Positions 23,303-35,112 of a stretch of 64,000 nt of DNA are shown here, in pieces. The stretch comes from Ostrinia nubilalis (taxonomy: Eukaryota; Arthropoda; Insecta; Lepidoptera; Crambidae): positions 5,191,001-5,255,000 of the forward strand of contig NC_087106.1 of assembly GCF_963855985.1 (NCBI RefSeq), in the 5' to 3' direction. Every line of letters begins with the position of its first letter. Position 1 is the stretch's first letter. The notes under the pieces are model-generated. The model was given only the letters and a program-made list of their open reading frames with translations. It searched no databases and was not told the origin of the DNA. A program made the translations under genes and the position numbers.

Positions 23303-23884
23303 CCCAGCTGGACTTAATTGCTCCGATATAAAGGCATTGTAAATATAAATTACTCGTACATTTCTAGAGAGAATTCGATTTACAATCTTTTAATGGGTTC
23401 AGTCATAGAAATGAGGTTTGCGTATCCTTAAGATTATTGTTAGGGAAAGCGCAGTTTGTGGGAGAGTATTGAGTATTTATTGCAGGTACTTAAGTGTATA
23501 AATGATTACCCTAAAATAAATTAATATTAATTGCTTTGGCGCTACTTTATTTACTAAGCAAACCTATAGTTGTACCTTTAATTAAATGCTTTTCGATACT
23601 GAATCATTATCACATAAGAATGCTTTGTTTGTCTGTTAGTCCTGGAAAGTTTTATCACTGTTCAAATAGGCCCTTGTCCCTATTAGCTATAATTGTATTG
23701 ACCTCTGTGCTGGTGATAGCGCAAGTGATGCTTCGTTTACTGACGGGTGTGAATAACCGAATTATGTAAGGCAATAATTAAGTAAGAGATTCGAATACAG
23801 CAGGGCTGCTACCAAATTCATTCATTGAATTCTTCACGGACAGATTCTGAAACGAAAAATTTGACGGAAGAAAGTTTATACAGG
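23303..23884. other. No recognisable gene
   Basis: AT-rich, with one 77-codon random-looking frame at 23,536. Nothing recognised. Confidence 0.4.
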
Positions 23885-24000
23885 GTTTCCCAAAAAGTAG
23901 TGTTAAGTCGAAGCCCAAAGGTAAAGCATCACTAGGGCTACCCGAATCACTGCGACTTTTGATAGTTTTCGAGTTATGATTTTTTTTACAACATACAGGA
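23885..24000 (+). repeat. Possible repeat starting ACAGGGTTTCCCAAAAAGTA
   Basis: The opening string and the following GTTAAGTCGAAGCCCAAAGG resemble a repeat I recall from insect genomes. It is single copy here, so the call is weak. Confidence 0.25.
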
Positions 24001-24053
24001 ATTTTAACTTTTTTAATTTACATTCGTGTTATGGATTACTGTTATGGATGCAA

Positions 24054-24132
24054 CGAATACGAATATTCGTATTCGCCGAATAGTAGACATTTACCGAATA
24101 TTCGGTGAAATAATAATTACGAATACGAATAC
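24054..24132. repeat. Cluster of GAATA/TATTC palindromes
   Basis: A perfect 22-bp palindrome (24054-24075, built from CGAATACGAAT and its mirror) is followed by a perfect 14-bp one ACCGAATATTCGGT (24093-24106) and by ACGAATACGAATAC (24119-24132). Such GAATAC-rich segments recur in lepidopteran genomes as repeats. Confidence 0.5.
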
Positions 24133-24172
24133 TTACCTACTTGTACCCTGCTTAATATAGCTTCATATCAAC

Positions 24173-24212
24173 TTCACGCCACGTCACAAATCTTCACGCC
24201 ACTTCACAAATT
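24173..24212 (+). repeat. Two-copy 20-bp tandem repeat
   Basis: TTCACGCCACGTCACAAATC is followed directly by TTCACGCCACTTCACAAATT, differing at two positions. Confidence 0.6.
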
Positions 24213-24958
24213 CGTGGACACTGGACAATAGGCCTTAAACTCAATATATGCCAGCATCATTGCACGGATTGCACCACATTACTTTTTTCAATTAATAACG
24301 TGTTGCGCCATTTTGTCGTGTCAAATAGAGCGGAATTATTTAAACGCATGTCCATCAACGCGGATCTGAGAAGAATCTTTAAATAATAATTGAAGAAAAA
24401 CAAATAATTATAAATTGAATCTTTCAATATCAGTAAATCCTGCTGCTTCAATAACACTTAAAAGGCAACGGTCTAAAAATACATTAAATAAATTAATCTA
24501 TCGGAAGGAATTTTTATTTAGTTTATTTGTTAAAATAACTCTCAAAGTATTTTCTTTGATGGAAATAGCCTGACAGCAGCCGTGGAAGGTTCGAGTCTTT
24601 TGTATCTTTTCCTATTAGTAAACAAAGTAACGTTTCTTGCAACAAGTCAATCGTCATTCGTCGTAAATAGCTCTTAGACTTGCATTTCTCATATTTAATT
24701 ACGTTTATTCAATGTAATTATAATGTATAATTTTGCTCAAACTTAATTACAATTTGAACAGCGGCATAACTCGGAATGTAACAGCTTTATGAGGTTTCGG
24801 CCGTGTAAACCTTTCCAGCCCTCGAATTGACTATATCCGTCCGTAAGTTGGTCATATAAGGTAATAAATAAATACGTTAATTACAGGGAACATTAACGCC
24901 CTACATTTTCAAATAACCACAAGACCTTTAGAGTGGTGGTGGAGTGTGGACCTCTATT
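24213..24958. other. No recognisable gene
   Basis: AT-rich, no supported coding frame or repeat. Confidence 0.45.
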
Positions 24959-25068
24959 TCATCATCATTTCAGCAACATGACATCCCCAACTGTCCTCCC
25001 CCAATGACTTCCAGATTGGCCGGTAGGTCATCTTTCAACCTTTAGAGTGGACGTCTCACGCTGCGCTT
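24959..25068 (+). repeat. Interspersed repeat copy (CAGC...CCTCCCCCAATG family)
   Basis: ATCATCATTTCAGCAACATG followed by GTCCTCCCCCAATGACTTCC and GAGTGGACGTCTCACGCTGC. The last block matches GAGTGGACGTCGCATGCTTC in the copy at 40,308, showing that both belong to one family. Confidence 0.5.
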
Positions 25069-25329
25069 ATCCTCTTCTATTTCTCTCTGGTGAATTAGAG
25101 AGGGTCGTGCTGCTGCAGTTGAGACTGAATGACCTGATGATGCTGATAGTGATGAGATTGGTAGTGGAATGCGTTTGCCCAGCATTGGAACAACAATTGC
25201 ATATGTCAGCGGTCCCGACCTTAGACGACTGGCTGACAGATAGGCCATTCTGATCACGCGATCCGATCTGATCGAAAACGTGCTGCTATCTTGAAATGAA
25301 CTCACGTGTGTGTGCGACATTAATCAGAA

Positions 25330-27540
25330 AATAAAAATGTATTAAAATCAGCATAATAATATACATTGACGTCAAAAGGTTGGCTCTCTTGGAGACAAAT
25401 CCAATTATTACCACTATATTTTTAATAACCTTTGAACTATTATAAAATCGACGAAGTTTTCTTAGAGAATCATCAGTTTATGATACCTGGAATTGAATGG
25501 ATGTGTGTTTTTATGTCAAGGCTGTACTTTACATGTTTTATTTTTAATTTTGCATGTGTGATGTGCTATCGTCTACGTAAAAAGTTTAGATACCGACGTA
25601 GTATTTAAAATTTATTCGTAGTATATTGTTGAAATAAGTAATGATTTATTATGACATTGCACAGGTATTATGATAATTCTATGCTGGTAAATTATGTGCA
25701 TTTTTTTACCAATAGGCATTATGTAAGTCCGTGTATGAAACAAACAGTCAAACTAGTTTGTCAGCAGTAAAAACTATTTAAAGCTGACCTTGCGAGTGTG
25801 CATGCAGAATATCGATCCTAATATGATTGATCGTTACAGACATGACTCCACGTTACAAATTACTATTCTGACCTGCAAAGCTAAGTATGTAGCCAACTAC
25901 ACTTTTAAAATGTATATTTTTTTTAACTACTTATAAAATTTTGAGATAAAATACAAAACGTTTTCTAGCAAACTACCAGCTTTCTATGAAGCTTTTAAAT
26001 ATAGTGAATTATTTTCAAGTCCATTTCCTTTCGGAAGCAAATCTTGTGTAATTAAAAAGTTATATCAATCTTAAAAGTATATTTAGTTTTGCAGACCAGT
26101 GTAGTTTGGTTTCTTTTAGTTTTGTATGCTTTAACTTCACAAAACATGTTTTGAGCTGTGCGAAAATAACTATTGCGTTTTAAGTTACACTTGTCAAACT
26201 AGCGGTAAAAATAGATTACTTTAAGCAGATGAGCGAATGTTCTAATTTTAATAATTTGTTTTTAAGTTTAGTGGATCTATTTGCTAATAAGCGCCGCAAG
26301 ATACCGGCATTGACATTGACTAACGATCACTACGATTTTTTTCGAGATTTGACTGAGGCATACAGTTTTTTCCAAATTGCCGTGCCAAGTTAAAAGCTTA
26401 GAATTGACCTCATTAAAGTGGGATTTACTGTCAGATTTTTATTTTTATTCCAGTTTCTGATGTACAAGATTTTACGGGATAGGAGTTAGGACAGTATCAT
26501 AAATGGATCGAGTGTTTGATTGCTCCAAAAGGAAAACCGATAATTGATAGTCACTCACTCATTACAGGCAAAAATAATTGGTTTCTATCGTGATTAGTAT
26601 CAGTCAAACGCTTGTAAAGTTTATCATAATCATACATAGCTTTCTACGAAAATAAAACGGCTGTCATAGTTTGCATAAACATAAGCACCATGTCCTTATT
26701 TAAAGACGAGAACACGTCCTGCTTTTAACATGATTTTTTGCTGTGATTTTATTATCGTCGTGCCCGTCCATCATGCGACCTCACATCACACCATCACACG
26801 ATGAATACCTTGTGGTCATGCCGAATTTGGCCTGACCATATTAAGTTTATGGTCTTTTGTTTTGTTTTCAAGGTTACTGTTTCCATTTAAATTACAGCCA
26901 TTTTTAGAAAAATTAACGCTCTATGTTTAGACTTTAGTCACATTACTTGTTGTTTTATAAAAAAAGCGGACAGAAAAAGTACCAATCTAAATACTTTTCC
27001 CACAAAATAAAATACGAGTTTCTTTTTTGTCTTCAAAAGTCCACCAATATATCGTTTTCTGTCAGCGATATACGCCGACCATTAATTTTGGAAAAGCTCT
27101 TGTGATTTATGGCCCATAAACGAATTATCATCTAAAATCGGTGGCAGACGGGAAATATTCGGTATTAGTATAAGTTTTTTGGGAATTCGCTTAGGCGACT
27201 GTTTTGGCTCGTTAAATACCAGATAATGGGGATTTTACAACATAATTCCGACTCTATAATTTTATTGTGATGGCATAAAATTTATATGTCAGAAAATATT
27301 GAAAAAGAAACAACATACAATTAAAATTAATGACTTCTGTATAAGGTTTGACTGTGTGACTTTTTTCTGTGATTTGGCTGTTGTATTGAATGATTGCTAT
27401 TATAATTTTATGAGCAAGCTATATAGTTGCATTTATTTGTATAGTGAATATCACGAGCCAGACTGCTGATCTAGTGTAGGTATACTTACACTATCACATT
27501 ATTACATCAGTTACCATTTTACCTTCATAATTTCTTTGGC
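25330..27540. other. Long stretch without a recognisable gene
   Basis: AT-rich. An acceptor-like ATTTTTATTTTTATTCCAG ends near 26,453, but no matching exon or donor follows. Nothing else supported. Confidence 0.5.
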
Positions 27541-27544
27541 CCAT

Positions 27545-28995
27545 TGTCACGGTTAGAGCTTTAGGAGCTGTGACATGATTGAATTTAGATTAATAGTTAG
27601 AGAAATAAAAGATAATTTAGGTTAACAAGTATAATTTATTAAGAATTAAGTAGCAAGAGACCTTAAGGGTGTGGGTTACGAGCAAACTATCGTATCGCAC
27701 GAGATTCGTCACCGGTGGTAGTATATTCAAACCACTGTCCTCGCTAGCATTGATGGTGATGTGGGTTGGTTCTTCGAGTTGGTAGGCCCGCAGAGTCGTC
27801 GACGCGCCAGACGGCTAGGGCCGTACGCACTGTGGTGTAGGGCCACTTAGAGTGTGCGCACGGGCCGTCCGACACGGCAGGCAGCTCTGCCGGGTTGAAG
27901 AGCCAGGTGGTAGGTTCGGCAGTGGTGACCATGCATGGTGTAGTAGGTAGGCGTAGAAGATGTAGGTGAACGTGAACCCTGCGAATCAAAGCGGACACTA
28001 AAGCAGTTGCTAGCTTTTGTCCGTTTGACTGCGACATCAAAATACTAGCGAAGCAGATGGAATGATTTTGGTAATAAATGGTGATGTAATGATGTGGCAG
28101 TCAAACAGAATTACAGTAGTGAAAGGTGAAGTGAAGTAGGCAGAATATTAAATTATGTAGGTAGAAAATAATTTAGCATATCATCTATGTAGGCAATTAA
28201 TTTATAGAACAATATAGGTAGGCAATAATTTAGAATAATTAGAACAGTAGAATTAAATCAGAATAGTTCAATTTAGCAAATTAAATAGAATTTGGAATGA
28301 GTGTCGTTACAGTACGAACAAGGTCATACAAAGGTCATGACGTGTCGATGTCATTTCGTAAAATCGATTCATTTAATATTTTATTATGTAATAAGATGTA
28401 AAATATTACGAGTAACAATTGTAGCAACAGTTAAAATTACGAAATGACATCGTCCAGATACACTGAGCACATGGATTGCACATTTCAAGAACAAAATGGC
28501 GGCTAGGTACTTACATTTAGCACAAGTATAAAATCTAGACATTAAAAATACTTTTGCAACACTCACCCGGTAGCGGGGTTCACGAATACGCGATTACATT
28601 TTGGAGTTTTATAAAGTTACGTACATCGCGGGTCCGGCGGTGACGGACAGCGATACGTCCGTGCTCATTAACGCTCTGGCTCGGACTAGGAGACGCGGCG
28701 GGAGCATCGCGGCCGTAGGCGCGTCGCTTGCGCATGCATAAAAACAGCCCGCCCGCTCGACAGAGAACAAAAGAAATATTTAACAACTTGTTTCGCGCGG
28801 GTTTGCTTGTAGATTCATTATTTTATTTAATTTATTAGTGTAGAACAATATAAATTATTTAATTAAGTTATTTAGTTAGGTAGTTTACGTAGATTTAGAT
28901 ATATTATTATTAAAGTTTATTTATTTAGGTAGATAATAGTAATTAAATTAGAATTTAGATCTAAGATAACGTCAGCGGTAACGCTAACCGTTACA
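27545..28995 (-). repeat. 3' LTR (in element orientation)
   Basis: Identical by eye to the other LTR except C at 27882 where the other has A at 30319. It contains a CG-rich section (28,570-28,790) that could be promoter sequence, followed on the minus strand by a donor-like CCGGGTGAGT at about 28,561-28,570. Short frames inside it recur identically in the other LTR and are not convincing genes. Confidence 0.9.
28346..28452. repeat. 16-bp inverted repeat inside the LTR
   Basis: CGATGTCATTTCGTAA (28346-28361) and its exact complement TTACGAAATGACATCG (28437-28452) enclose 75 AT-rich bases. The same structure sits in the other LTR at 30783-30889. It may be a captured small element or a structured RNA segment. 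Confidence 0.6.
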
Positions 28996-29008
28996 TATCC
29001 CCCTTTTT
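28996..29008 (-). promoter_or_regulatory. Polypurine tract of the LTR element
   Basis: Minus strand AAAAAGGGGGATA directly abuts the 3' LTR. This is the usual position and composition of the plus-strand primer in LTR retrotransposons and fixes the orientation. Confidence 0.75.
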
Positions 29009-29963
29009 ACGGTAGGATTTTACCTAAGGAAAATCCGCTATCTTAACTGTACTAGCTAATCTTGAGTCTGACTAACAAAATAAACATTTTAGGTCTGTTT
29101 ACTTGCAACCTGACGTACAGAGTATATGATTTTTAGTAGATCTCATAATACTCACAAGATTTATTAAGTTAAGATTTAGAGAAAGTCATAAGATAACCAT
29201 TATTTAATGAAGAGGTCGGAATATTATCTGTAGGGTAGACTACAGCTAATTACAAGTATGCGCAGTTGTTTAGCAACTGCTGCACCCAACAACTTCCTAT
29301 CTTAAGTCCTAAGCAATGCAAAGAGGTACTAAGTAGAGTGTACCTTGCAATCCATTTTAGATGGTGCGTCAGACAAGACAGTTAAAAATAGTTTTAGACT
29401 TTTTAATTAAGGTAGATTTTCAATTATAGGTTTAAGAGATACCAGTAGGTAAGATACGAGTAGGTATAATAAATTGTTTATTTTTAGTAGTATTTACAAT
29501 TTATAATTTAATTTAATAGTTTATTTAGAAGTAACGTTTTCAGTTACAAGTTAAATATATATTTTAGATTAGAATTACCGAGTACGTAATATAAAAAAAT
29601 ACTAGGTAGGCACGCGGGTGTGTGTTGCAATTTACACAATAAGACAATAAGCATTACAATTTAGTTTAACAAAAGTAAAATCTATGTGTGGTAGGTAGTA
29701 GTAAAAGTTAAATTATATTACCAAAGGTAGGTAGAATTTAGTTAATATTTTAAAATGTAGGTAGATACATTTTATATTTTAGAAAATTATAGTAGGTAGA
29801 ATAGTGTAGCTATTCTCCACAAAAAATTACAAGTTTAGTACTACCACACAGAGATTACAATATTAGTTACAATCTTATAACTAAGTTATTTGAATGCCAA
29901 CACCAAGAATAACCATTTATTACAAGTAAAACTCACTGGTAACGTCTCAAGTGCGATAGAATA
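29009..29963. other. Non-coding interior of the LTR element
   Basis: AT-rich sequence full of TAGGTAG and GTAGGTA strings with no frame above chance. No protease, reverse transcriptase or integrase motif occurs, so the element depends on enzymes supplied from elsewhere. Confidence 0.7.
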
Positions 29964-29981
29964 GACCGGTATGGGCGCCAA
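29964..29981 (-). promoter_or_regulatory. Putative primer-binding site
   Basis: Minus strand TTGGCGCCCATACCGGTC lies directly after the 5' LTR. TGGCGCC would pair with the CCA end of a tRNA ending GGCGCCA. The exact tRNA is not assigned. Confidence 0.6.
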
Positions 29982-31432
29982 TGTCACGGTTAGAGCTTTA
30001 GGAGCTGTGACATGATTGAATTTAGATTAATAGTTAGAGAAATAAAAGATAATTTAGGTTAACAAGTATAATTTATTAAGAATTAAGTAGCAAGAGACCT
30101 TAAGGGTGTGGGTTACGAGCAAACTATCGTATCGCACGAGATTCGTCACCGGTGGTAGTATATTCAAACCACTGTCCTCGCTAGCATTGATGGTGATGTG
30201 GGTTGGTTCTTCGAGTTGGTAGGCCCGCAGAGTCGTCGACGCGCCAGACGGCTAGGGCCGTACGCACTGTGGTGTAGGGCCACTTAGAGTGTGCGCACGG
30301 GCCGTCCGACACGGCAGGAAGCTCTGCCGGGTTGAAGAGCCAGGTGGTAGGTTCGGCAGTGGTGACCATGCATGGTGTAGTAGGTAGGCGTAGAAGATGT
30401 AGGTGAACGTGAACCCTGCGAATCAAAGCGGACACTAAAGCAGTTGCTAGCTTTTGTCCGTTTGACTGCGACATCAAAATACTAGCGAAGCAGATGGAAT
30501 GATTTTGGTAATAAATGGTGATGTAATGATGTGGCAGTCAAACAGAATTACAGTAGTGAAAGGTGAAGTGAAGTAGGCAGAATATTAAATTATGTAGGTA
30601 GAAAATAATTTAGCATATCATCTATGTAGGCAATTAATTTATAGAACAATATAGGTAGGCAATAATTTAGAATAATTAGAACAGTAGAATTAAATCAGAA
30701 TAGTTCAATTTAGCAAATTAAATAGAATTTGGAATGAGTGTCGTTACAGTACGAACAAGGTCATACAAAGGTCATGACGTGTCGATGTCATTTCGTAAAA
30801 TCGATTCATTTAATATTTTATTATGTAATAAGATGTAAAATATTACGAGTAACAATTGTAGCAACAGTTAAAATTACGAAATGACATCGTCCAGATACAC
30901 TGAGCACATGGATTGCACATTTCAAGAACAAAATGGCGGCTAGGTACTTACATTTAGCACAAGTATAAAATCTAGACATTAAAAATACTTTTGCAACACT
31001 CACCCGGTAGCGGGGTTCACGAATACGCGATTACATTTTGGAGTTTTATAAAGTTACGTACATCGCGGGTCCGGCGGTGACGGACAGCGATACGTCCGTG
31101 CTCATTAACGCTCTGGCTCGGACTAGGAGACGCGGCGGGAGCATCGCGGCCGTAGGCGCGTCGCTTGCGCATGCATAAAAACAGCCCGCCCGCTCGACAG
31201 AGAACAAAAGAAATATTTAACAACTTGTTTCGCGCGGGTTTGCTTGTAGATTCATTATTTTATTTAATTTATTAGTGTAGAACAATATAAATTATTTAAT
31301 TAAGTTATTTAGTTAGGTAGTTTACGTAGATTTAGATATATTATTATTAAAGTTTATTTATTTAGGTAGATAATAGTAATTAAATTAGAATTTAGATCTA
31401 AGATAACGTCAGCGGTAACGCTAACCGTTACA
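29982..31432 (-). repeat. 5' LTR (in element orientation)
   Basis: Partner of 27545-28995, same length, TG...CA ends, one substitution noted. The offset between the copies is exactly 2,437 bases throughout, so there are no net insertions or deletions between them. Confidence 0.9.
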
Positions 31433-31436
31433 CCAT

Positions 31437-32170
31437 ATCGTGAAGAAAAGTTCCCTAATCACAGTCAAAAGCAAGTTAAAAAATTGCATAGTTAAGAAAT
31501 GACCCGATATGCTAATGATAAAGCTTAAGTGTCATCACTTTAGTTAGACTATTATGGGCTAATTCAAGCATATATTCCCTTTGATTGATTGAGTCCCAAT
31601 ATTTAGATTTTAGACCAATTACTGACGGACATGTTCTATTCACGAGTGTACTTATACCTATTCATAATAAGACTATGAGCTATGAGTTATTGCCAACCCA
31701 TCTGTCTACTTCTTTTCTCGTAACTATCCTGTATTCAATTTTAGAGTGATATACTTTGAATAAAATACATAATGTTCAATGTTGTAGCCATTTTAAACTT
31801 TCAATCCTCATGCAGTTATTGTAGTACACTCCCGGCCAAGGTAATAGTAACAATCGACATGTAAATGATCGATTCTGTTAACGTCTCGCAGTGATACAGA
31901 AATTATGTTCCACGTTACAAACCTTGTTTAGTGGATACCTGTAATTTGGCCCGCTTGTAGCAGAAAGCAAGACAAGCAAACATTGCAAAACATAATACAG
32001 GTAATGGCGATTGCTCTTTGATAGATAACCGTTATTTATTGAGAAACAACATTGCCTGTTTTGTTGGATACATTGTTTTCTTTAATAATATTCCGGATGA
32101 CAGACAGGTATGAAATAAAATAGTTGTCTCTCACGACTTGTCATAAATATACGTTACAAATCAATGCTTT
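31437..32170. other. No recognisable gene
   Basis: AT-rich, no supported frame or repeat. Confidence 0.45.
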
Positions 32171-32175
32171 ACAGT

Positions 32176-32239
32176 ATATCTTAGAATGTACAGTTCGCGA
32201 CAAATGTATATTTGTCGCGAACTGTACATTCTAAGATAT
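32176..32239. repeat. Perfect 30-bp-arm hairpin
   Basis: ATATCTTAGAATGTACAG then TTCGCGACAAAT is followed by GTAT and the exact complement, giving a 64-base stem-loop without mismatches. It is too perfect for a typical microRNA precursor and may be a snap-back duplication or a tiny element. Confidence 0.75.
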
Positions 32240-32613
32240 TTGTCGCGATAATACATCTATACTTAAACTGAGCTGTATAGCTCAGACCTGAAGCTTTGAC
32301 TTGATTTACTCAAGGCGTCTATATGATCTAAGTCTGTAAGTCATTTTTCCTATGTACCAAAATCAATTTTGATGGTTACATTTACATAAATAGCTTCGCA
32401 GGAAAAATAACCTAAAAAAGACACGCTGTAGAGTCCAGTTTGTTTTAATCCATGTTCTAAATGATCAGTAAACAGTGGAAATCCAATAACCACGGGAAAG
32501 GCAAATAAAGTGAACCGTCATAAAAAGCAATGAATCAACATGCAAGTTCACTCTCGATAGAGCATTGTCGATGGAGCCCAGTTTTTGTGGCCGATCGCTA
32601 ATCGTAATAAAAC

Positions 32614-32905
32614 TTGAGAAGTGGATGCGCAGAGAAATGCCCGGCTTTACATGGAACTAAACGCGGAATAACTGGAAAGAATTCAGCCTTTTGTAATAAT
32701 AATAATTCATGTGGTTCAAACTTGAAGTGCAAGTGTGGTTGTGTTGTACAGTCGATGAAGCACATGATGTCGTGCCCTCCGTGCCCAAACAACTGCACAC
32801 AGGAAGATTTAATGAATGCTACTGACAACGCCACTTTTGTAGCGGAGTTTTGGGCTGACACTGTGTACGTTTGTTGTCGACACGACAAGAAGAAGATGTA
32901 AGTAA
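32614..32905 (+). pseudogene. C-terminal relic of a non-LTR reverse transcriptase
   Basis: The plus-strand frame contains CKCGCVVQSMKHMMSCPPC, NCTQEDLMNATDNA and FVAEFWADTVYV. The order C.CG..Q.M.H...CP followed by EDLM.ATD.A...A.FWAD resembles the C-terminal zinc-knuckle-like tail of insect non-LTR retrotransposon polyproteins (Jockey-type). Upstream bases resemble related coding sequence in another frame, so the copy is frameshifted and truncated. No active-site motif remains. Confidence 0.45.
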
Positions 32906-34270
32906 AATTCTTAATAAATTGTCATAGTTAAGCGTTTTGTACTAGCTCAAGCTTTTTTTGATTCATCGCGTCAGTTAATATAAACAAATGTTTATAATAA
33001 AATAAAGCCTCTTCCACTCGCCACAAGATCGTGGTACAATTTTCACACGGGAAGCTCGCGGTCTGAGACAATGACAGTCTCGACACTGACAATGAGATGA
33101 TAACCCGACCACTTTCCACTTTCCCGCCTCTTCCCACAAACATGGCCGCGAAAAGCAATTGCAAATGGCGGAAAATTCGCGCCATTCCATCTTAGATTGC
33201 AGCGATTCTATTCTTTAGAAGGATAGGAAACAAAGATAAACTGGATTGAGTTGAGCTTGTGACTAATTTCGTAATTTCTAAGAGAAATTGATTCTCTTAT
33301 CAGATACTAAAACAATATGTTGATGATTTCACACATTTTAGTTACTGTTGTTATTTTTATCAGCGTAAAATTAAGTAAATTCAAACTGTTTTACCAAATC
33401 CAGCTGTGGAACTAATCAATTTGACAGTGACAATATTCATGAAGCCATGCACTTTAAATTCAAAAGAGAACCTTCAATATGCACTCGTATAATAATAAAA
33501 CGATTATCACGAATTGACAGCTATCTTAAAAGTTGATGTATCATTCAGAACTTAAAATTACTTTAGTTATTTTCCGTGGTCTCACTAAGAATAGCGAGAT
33601 GAAACTGCTTCGTCATCTACATTTGAAGTTAAACTGGTTATTATTATAAATTATTTTACAAAGAATGTGCAGTAATAAAAAGTAAAATTGTTGTAATTCA
33701 GTGCTTAACTAATAGCCATTAAAAAGTTTCAAAAAGGAGTTTAATAGATTTAAAACTTACTATAAAGTAGTTTTCAAGCTTTCGTTAGATTGCTTTCTAA
33801 ATTACATGATGAAATTATTAATCCAATAAATGTATGGTGCATGTAACTACCACACAAAAATTTTGCATTCCGCGCATTTCTAGTAAAGGGTAGGTAATTC
33901 TTATGGTTACATTTTGAAGAGGGGTTCAAAGGTTGGTGTTTTGGGGCTTCGATATTGGGAATCCCTGTCACAAACGAGTTTTCTATTCGTAATTCCCGTA
34001 TTTGCGTATTTATGCGCATAGTTTTTATTCTTGCGCTTGCATTTCAACATGTAATCACGGGGCAGCAACTGCTCCATTTCCCGATGTTACATTACCGTCT
34101 AATGCCTCGCTATCTGCAATATAAGGTTTGTAAGACATTTGTGTAACCGCCGATAGCCGCATGTGTGGGTATGGAAGTTGCCGAAAATTCTTATATGATT
34201 ATTGGTAGTGGAGGGAAGTCGAATCTTAACATGGAACTCCTCCTATGTTCTTCTGATTAATTTCGTTGCA
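32906..34270. other. No recognisable gene
   Basis: AT-rich apart from a GC-richer patch at 33,020-33,190 that includes CATGGCCGCGAAAAGC. Short frames there have no known motif. Confidence 0.45.
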
Positions 34271-34274
34271 GGTC

Positions 34275-34410
34275 CAATGACAGTTTAACTTTCCCCCGGG
34301 ACAAACTTGAGCTTCACTGGTTGGGTTTTTATTGGCGGTCAAGCTGTAGATCCTCCTGGCTACTCAGGAGTTGCAGCGGTGGGAACGATAGGTGGCAATA
34401 GTCCCGTTAT
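34275..34410 (+). repeat. 'CCCCGGGACAAACTTGA' interspersed repeat, copy 1
   Basis: AACTTTCCCCCGGGACAAAC, CTTCACTGGTTGGGTTTTTA and GGCGGTCAAGCTGTAGATCC recur at 52,784 (plus) and 40,166-40,296 (minus). It includes TTGCAGCGGTGGGAACGATA at its right end. Non-coding. Confidence 0.7.
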
Positions 34411-35112
34411 ATGATTCTTTCAATGTTTAGACTGTGTACCATTTAATACTTTAAGAGTTAAGGTAGTAAGTAATGCAGCCCATGAAACGAACCTAAACTT
34501 AACATTGTGAATATCGTATTGGCTACTCTAGTACCTACATTAAATTAATACCTATATTTTTCTTCGGAAAAACCTACATATCGTCACGTATATATGACAT
34601 TCCTCATTATGATTATTAATTTGGCTTCATTAGCGAACACTCAAAATAACTTCAGTATGTTTTATTGTATTATCATTAGTGGAATGTAGTAATTTATCAT
34701 GGTATAAATATGTACACTGAACATGTAGTTTTTGTGGCTCTGGCTATGGGGAAAAACCACGATTTTATTGTAATTGGTTTTTTGTAACTGCGAACTTTTG
34801 GCGCGGCGTTCGTGACTCTTGTCTGCGCGTCTGCTTTGATTGTTTTTATAGTTAATCTTCATGTTGCTGACCAGTGATTAGATGACATTCAACGTTTTAT
34901 GGCTGCTATTCACTTCTAGGAATACTGTTTCTTTTTCTATTTATCTTATACTTTAAATCAAGGTCTTTTGCGGTTACGTCAAGCTGGCGACTTCGTATGC
35001 GTGAAAATTATTTTTCGACCAATTTCTCTCATTTATAGGTATCTGTTTTACATTTATCAAACGCACCAAGCTAAAATAGTCGTTAAGTTTTCTGAAATTC
35101 TAAATTTTTGTG
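34411..35112. other. No recognisable gene
   Basis: AT-rich, no supported frame or repeat. Confidence 0.45.

Larger units (their letters stand above)
27545..31432 (-). mobile_element. Complete non-autonomous LTR retrotransposon (LARD-like)
   Basis: Two direct repeats of 1,451 bp (27545-28995 and 29982-31432) begin and end TG...CA. A 4-bp duplication CCAT flanks the element (27541-27544, 31433-31436). On the minus strand a primer-binding-like TTGGCGCCCATACCGG follows the 5' LTR, and the polypurine tract AAAAAGGGGGATA precedes the 3' LTR, so the element is in minus orientation. The internal part is only 986 bp and has no gag or pol frame. The 4-bp duplication suggests Ty3/gypsy machinery supplied by another element. 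I found one difference between the LTRs, so insertion is recent. Confidence 0.9.

Noticed and set aside
27744..28786. Minus-strand frames of 60-98 codons, repeated at 30,181-31,223
   Set aside because: They are identical because they lie in the two LTRs. None has a recognisable domain and some rely on non-ATG starts.
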